Of a DNA stretch of 64,000 nucleotides, positions 60,021 through 64,000 are shown in pieces. This DNA comes from Rhynchopus sp. YZ270_cl-10 (Eukaryota > Euglenozoa > Diplonemea > Diplonemida > Diplonemidae). Numbering within the stretch: the first letter of the stretch is position 1; every line of letters starts with the position of its first letter. A model generated the notes under the pieces. The model saw only the letters and a list, made by a program, of their open reading frames with translations, ran no database searches and was not told the DNA's origin. Location of the stretch: contig OZ037838.1 in the NCBI GenBank assembly GCA_964035575.1, positions 1,736,001-1,800,000 of the forward strand, written 5' to 3'. The translations under genes were made by a program, and so were the position numbers.

Positions 60021-60953
60021 TTCAGAGTGGAGTTCCACAGCACACCCGGTTTTTTTTCCGATAGCAATTACTTGTTTTAACTCAGATACGTGCTGGATGC
60101 AATTTAACGTACCGGAGTACCAAACTCCTGGTGGGATTTCAAAGACTCTAAGGAGGGGTTTTACCGCACTGATGTTTGTTGTGTTACTGTAATAAAAAAC
60201 TAACACAAAATAATAACTTCATCGCCCTATTCAAATACCCCTGGGCTCCTCTTGTGTAAATATGCCTCACAAATGAGATTGCTTCCCTATTTGCCACTTC
60301 TCTGCCGCTTTATTTTAAGTGTGTAGAGTATTGTTGATCTCTTTAACTCTTTGAAAATGTGGCACGTTGTTGATGCACAAAAATATTTTTTTCTTTCGGG
60401 CGACTTCGTACATAACCCGTCCTCGGATGGGCGATTGTTGTTACTACAAAACAAAAACAAAAAAACAAAAAAAAAAACAAAAAATACCCACTGATGGGTC
60501 CCAGCACCCGGCGTGAAGAGGAGCCTCACTTTTTGGGTGACTTTTTTTTTTAAACCCACGGAGTTGTGCCTGCGCTCCCAGAAGCATTTTGCACTAACTT
60601 CACAGTTCCTGATTTGAGAAGGAACCCACCTCTTTTGGTGGGTGTTTGTCCACAGCAGCAACAAAAAAAAGTGTGCCTTTCTGAATATTTTTCTGTACCT
60701 GTTTTGTTCTCCCGTTTTCCCAACAGTAATATTATGTTCTTTCTCATATTATGACATAACAGAGGTGTTATGTTCCATGCAAGACACCTCGTCACGGGGG
60801 GTACTGCAGCGCGCGCTGCAACAGAACCCAGTCAGAGATGCTCCCCTCTCTTGGCATATGTTCTTCAATTTGTTCTCAGTCCCCCCACATGACTTCCAAA
60901 AACCCTCAGACGACACACAACAAGATTATTGGTGCGTCACAACCGTAGATTCG
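60021..60953. other. Spacer before the Cys-rich gene
   Basis: AT-rich; no gene recognised. An open frame from 60642 runs into the next gene without a good start; the pyrimidine-rich stretch ending CCCTCAG at about 60910 lies 45 bases before the chosen ATG. Confidence 0.45.
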
Positions 60954-62696
60954 ATGATGGTGGGAACGGCTTCCTTTGCTTTGTTGGCAGCAAGCCTGTC
61001 TGTGGCCAACGGCGCATCAGTCGCTTGTTTTTCTAGAAGCCTTGACATATCAAGCGCGTGCATCTGTGATGAGGAGTGTGCCTCGGGATTGTGCAGATAC
61101 GTGCCTCCTCCACCTAACGTCATCACGCAGGGCAACATGTTGTGTGTGGCGTGTGAATCAGACGACCAGTGTGTGCATGATGAGTACTGTGTGACCATTG
61201 CGGTCGAAGTGGGCAACCCTCCTGCCCACCCTTACTATTCATGCCAGGCAGCGGGCAGCGTGGGTGCATGGTGCCACGTAGACGAGGTGTGTGCATCGAA
61301 GCTGTGCCACGAGAACCGCTGTCTCGCATGCAAGGTGGACGGCAACTGCCACGACCCAGCCACCCCTGAGTGCGACAACGTAGGTTCCCCCGCACAGTTC
61401 TCATGCCGCCCCAGAAGCATGGTCAAGGTCCTCTCCCAGAAGAACGTCGTCAACAGCAACTACCAAGATCTCATTGCACAAGGCGTGGTGAACCCAGGAA
61501 ACCCTGACGCAGACACGCACAGCATTGTTGGGAACCTGGACAAGGACGACTTCATGCATTGGGGGGGCCGCTACGGGTTCCAAATGCGCACCACATACCA
61601 GTCAGGGGAAGAGTCTGTATTTGAGTGGACACAGACTTCATGGTTGACAGAGCCCAAAATCACAGGGTTCGTGCCTGAGCTCCCGACAGGGTATGATGGG
61701 ATCTGGGGTAACGGTGATGCTGCTGTCAGTGAAGCCTTGTACGCACCCAAGCCTGCCCTTCTGATCCTCTCTCTGAAGGACGTGGCGGATGGCCTGTTCA
61801 CAAGTGGAATGCTTGCCACCGGTCTGGAGAACGAAAACAACCCTGAGGCAAACGCGCACAGCATCATCGGGACGCTGCACAGGGGGGACCTCATGCATGG
61901 GAGTGGCTACTACATGTTCAAGATGCACTACAAACTGCTCAGTGGTGAGGAACAGTTGTACACTTGGAGGCAGTCGTCGTGGATGACGGACAGCACGGTT
62001 GCGGGGTACACACCTGTGGACATCCCTGAACGGTACCCTGCGTTTATTGGGCTGCACAAGTCTCCTTCCCCTTACACATACTTGCGTGGCTCTGGAGGTA
62101 GTGCAGGTGGATGGTACAACCCCGTGGGTGCAGTTCGGGTATGGGGTACAGGAGCTCGCGCGGGCATTCCTGTAGCGACAATTGGTTCAGTGGACCTCGT
62201 CGCAACAAGCCAAAAGCTATACATATACGAGCCGGAGCAGCTGAAGATCCTCTCAGGAAGCGGCACGTTCCCAAGCTACATCTCCAACAGCGGTGTCGTG
62301 AACCCGGCAGACCCTGACGCACATCAGTACAGCATCATCGGGAAGCTGGACAAGGACAAATTCGTTCACGCAGGTGGCTTCTACAAGTTCAAGCTGCACT
62401 ACGAAATGTCAGGTGGAACGGAACAGGTGTACGTGTGGACACAGACGTCGTGGTTGACGGATCCCACCGTTACAGGATTTGTCTTAATCGTGGGTCCGCC
62501 CGGATCTGCGTCCCCTGCGTTTACTGGGTTGGGATTATCCGGCACCCCTGACAAAACCTACTTGGACACTAACGGGGGTGTTTCGCATTATTACCACGCT
62601 ATTGGCATAATACAGCTTTGGAACGGCGGTATCCCTGTCACCACCACAACAGTTGCTGTGAGTCAGACATTGTATGTGTTCCCTCCTCAGGAATGA
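60954..62696 (+). CDS. Secreted Cys-rich protein with three similar modules
   Basis: 580 residues from the ATG at 60954 (a second ATG follows at once). Residues 1-21 (MMVGTASFALLAASLSVANG) are a signal peptide, so it is exported or placed on the surface. Residues 25-155 hold about 20 Cys in short CxxC-like groups (CICDEECASGLC, CESDDQCVHDEYC), reminiscent of EGF- or dickkopf-like knots. Then come three related modules (about 158-265, 266-428, 429-580), each with HSIxGxLxxxDxxHxGGxY, GEExxFxWTQTSWLTD and a closing GxxxxWxxGIP. The first is shortened. No membrane anchor is seen at the end. Family not recognised; a carbohydrate- or matrix-binding role is a guess. Confidence 0.75.
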   Translation: MMVGTASFALLAASLSVANGASVACFSRSLDISSACICDEECASGLCRYVPPPPNVITQGNMLCVACESDDQCVHDEYCVTIAVEVGNPPAHPYYSCQAAGSVGAWCHVDEVCASKLCHENRCLACKVDGNCHDPATPECDNVGSPAQFSCRPRSMVKVLSQKNVVNSNYQDLIAQGVVNPGNPDADTHSIVGNLDKDDFMHWGGRYGFQMRTTYQSGEESVFEWTQTSWLTEPKITGFVPELPTGYDGIWGNGDAAVSEALYAPKPALLILSLKDVADGLFTSGMLATGLENENNPEANAHSIIGTLHRGDLMHGSGYYMFKMHYKLLSGEEQLYTWRQSSWMTDSTVAGYTPVDIPERYPAFIGLHKSPSPYTYLRGSGGSAGGWYNPVGAVRVWGTGARAGIPVATIGSVDLVATSQKLYIYEPEQLKILSGSGTFPSYISNSGVVNPADPDAHQYSIIGKLDKDKFVHAGGFYKFKLHYEMSGGTEQVYVWTQTSWLTDPTVTGFVLIVGPPGSASPAFTGLGLSGTPDKTYLDTNGGVSHYYHAIGIIQLWNGGIPVTTTTVAVSQTLYVFPPQE

Positions 62697-63039
62697 CACT
62701 GTCCTGTGTGTTGAGAGCAGTATGCAAAGGCAGTTGTTGTTGTTGTTGTTTTTGTTTTTGTTTTTGTTTCTTTTCAATTTTATCAAAATCCGTTTTTTTT
62801 TTTGTTCCTTTTCCCCCTATTTCTGAACACGCCACCCCTCCCTGGGTGACCCCTCCTCCCCCAGCTCTATTTTTAAAAGTATAATTTTGTGTGCTTCTGA
62901 CAGCTTCTGATGCAGCAATGCTGTGTTGTTTAGAGATGTGCACTTTTGGTGGCGAGTGTCTGCATCCGAAAGATATGTCTGCATTTCGTTTCCGACTTCA
63001 CCTTTGTTTCTGGTTCGGGTTCGGTGTTTGTATCCCTTT

Positions 63040-63103
63040 TTGGTGTGATTTTTCTAAAAATTAGATGTAGGGCACACACCCCAGCCCTATACAGCCACAC
63101 CAA
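63040..63103. repeat. Weak hairpin with the CAGCCACACC arm
   Basis: TTGGTGTG pairs with CACACCAA, and inside TAGGGC pairs with GCCCTA. The right arm matches the hairpins at 44378 and 47072. Confidence 0.4.
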
Positions 63104-63495
63104 CTTTTGTTTTTATTATCAGGACAAATGCAGGTACTTTGTGGTGGGAAATGATAAACGTCTTAGACTTGTTATTTACCTCCTCCTCCCTCTCCGTTTG
63201 TGTCCCTGTTCCCCTTTTGTTTGCCCTCCCATCCGTGTGTAAAGTATGTTTATAATGTGACAGTACGATTCGTCACCCACAAGGCACTGGCCTGAATTGT
63301 TGGTTCGCATTTCAGGGATTTTACGAACTCAGCAAAGCACGTAAAATACTTAAGCTGCACAGTTTTCCTGAAACCTTAGCTCAGAGTCTCTCCGCTAGTT
63401 TTATGTGAATTGTTTTATGCGGACTGCAGACACAGAGGTGCACGTGTGTTTGTGCCCACCCCTTCGCGGCTGTACGCGACTGTGTTCTCTTTTCT

Positions 63496-63541
63496 CCATT
63501 CCACTCCACCCCACTCCACTCCACTCCACCCCACTCCACCT
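63496..63541. repeat. CCACT/CCACC pentamer microsatellite
   Basis: About nine units of CCACT or CCACC in a row. Confidence 0.85.
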
Positions 63542-64000
63542 TCATCCAACCTTGCCTGGTTCACAGCAACCCAGGGAAGGTGTAGCGATAGTATCATACA
63601 TTGTTTGCGACGGAACAAAGCTGTCTCTTCCATGCACCACGTCCTTCGATGCATCGCAGATGTGTTTAGCATGGAAGCAGAGACGAGCACGGTTCTCGTT
63701 GCTCGCATGTTGAGCACTCCAACCATTATCAGCAACCTTGTTTCCTTTCATTGTTTATGTTTAGATGTTGATGAGATGTGCAAAATAGCAAACGATGCAA
63801 CACAAAGCTATAGAAAATACAAACTGGAACGAAAACCACACAAACAGATGCATTTTTGCACGAACATCAAGTCAGCATGTGACTAGGATGCTTGTAACGC
63901 TTCATATCACAGTGATGCGTCCCACCACTGTGAAGGAGTTGCAACACTCTGTTTTGCACTTCACTCTCATATTCGTATTAGCCCTGATTTGCCAACAACG

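Larger units (their letters stand above)
62697..64000. other. 3' region to the window edge
   Basis: GTT and GTTTTT runs follow the stop (62735-62770). Open frames at 63405-63886 have no recognised features. Hairpin at 63040; CCACT repeat at 63496-63541. Confidence 0.45.

Noticed and set aside
1-64000. tRNA, rRNA or CRISPR loci
   Set aside because: None could be supported by reading both strands.

Overview
This window is nuclear DNA of an intron-poor unicellular eukaryote (a protist). The evidence is RhoGEF, B-box, LRR, ubiquitin-like and beta-propeller proteins, AATAAA signals after some stops, one likely spliceosomal intron, and long AT-rich spacers full of DNA-transposon debris. I cannot name the lineage from sequence alone. 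Every coding region I can support is on the + strand, and several starts lie shortly after a pyrimidine tract ending in AG. That recalls groups with directional gene clusters and trans-splicing, but it is not proof.

Layout. Positions 1-40.0 kb hold a tandem array of 17 members of one family: a ubiquitin-like head of about 75 residues followed by a WD40-like propeller (one cut by the window edge, two frameshifted). Among them lie two intact and one truncated ubiquitin-like + leucine-rich-repeat genes (2.1-6.0 kb) and a 656-residue B-box + LRR gene (10.7-12.7 kb). From 40.8 to 42.9 kb is a DH-PH RhoGEF. From 42.9 to 49.4 kb there is no recognisable gene. A glutathione-independent formaldehyde dehydrogenase of bacterial type lies at 49.4-50.8 kb and a sugar-phosphate isomerase-like TIM barrel at 53.2-54.1 kb. 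A small intron-bearing gene sits inside an inverted-repeat element at 54.2-55.0 kb, and a secreted Cys-rich protein with three repeats lies at 61.0-62.7 kb.

The main biological signal is the UBL-propeller array. Its first 250 coding bases are almost identical in every copy, silent sites included. The propeller that follows keeps a framework of fixed blocks interrupted by short variable segments and three kinds of C-terminus. Shared leader blocks, mosaic copies, broken copies and leftover propeller blades after the stops point to repeated recombination. This looks like a constant-head, variable-face repertoire; what it recognises is unknown. The LRR genes share the head fold and, in one case, the same upstream block, and the B-box LRR gene uses the same 24-residue repeat. 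All three may be adaptors in ubiquitin-type signalling (inference).

Mobile DNA: at least six hAT-like elements (most with 8-base target duplications) and several small TA-flanked palindromic elements. In three of the latter the ends are nearly the same while the internal repeated word differs. Some are nested, and paralogous loci without the insertion serve as empty sites.
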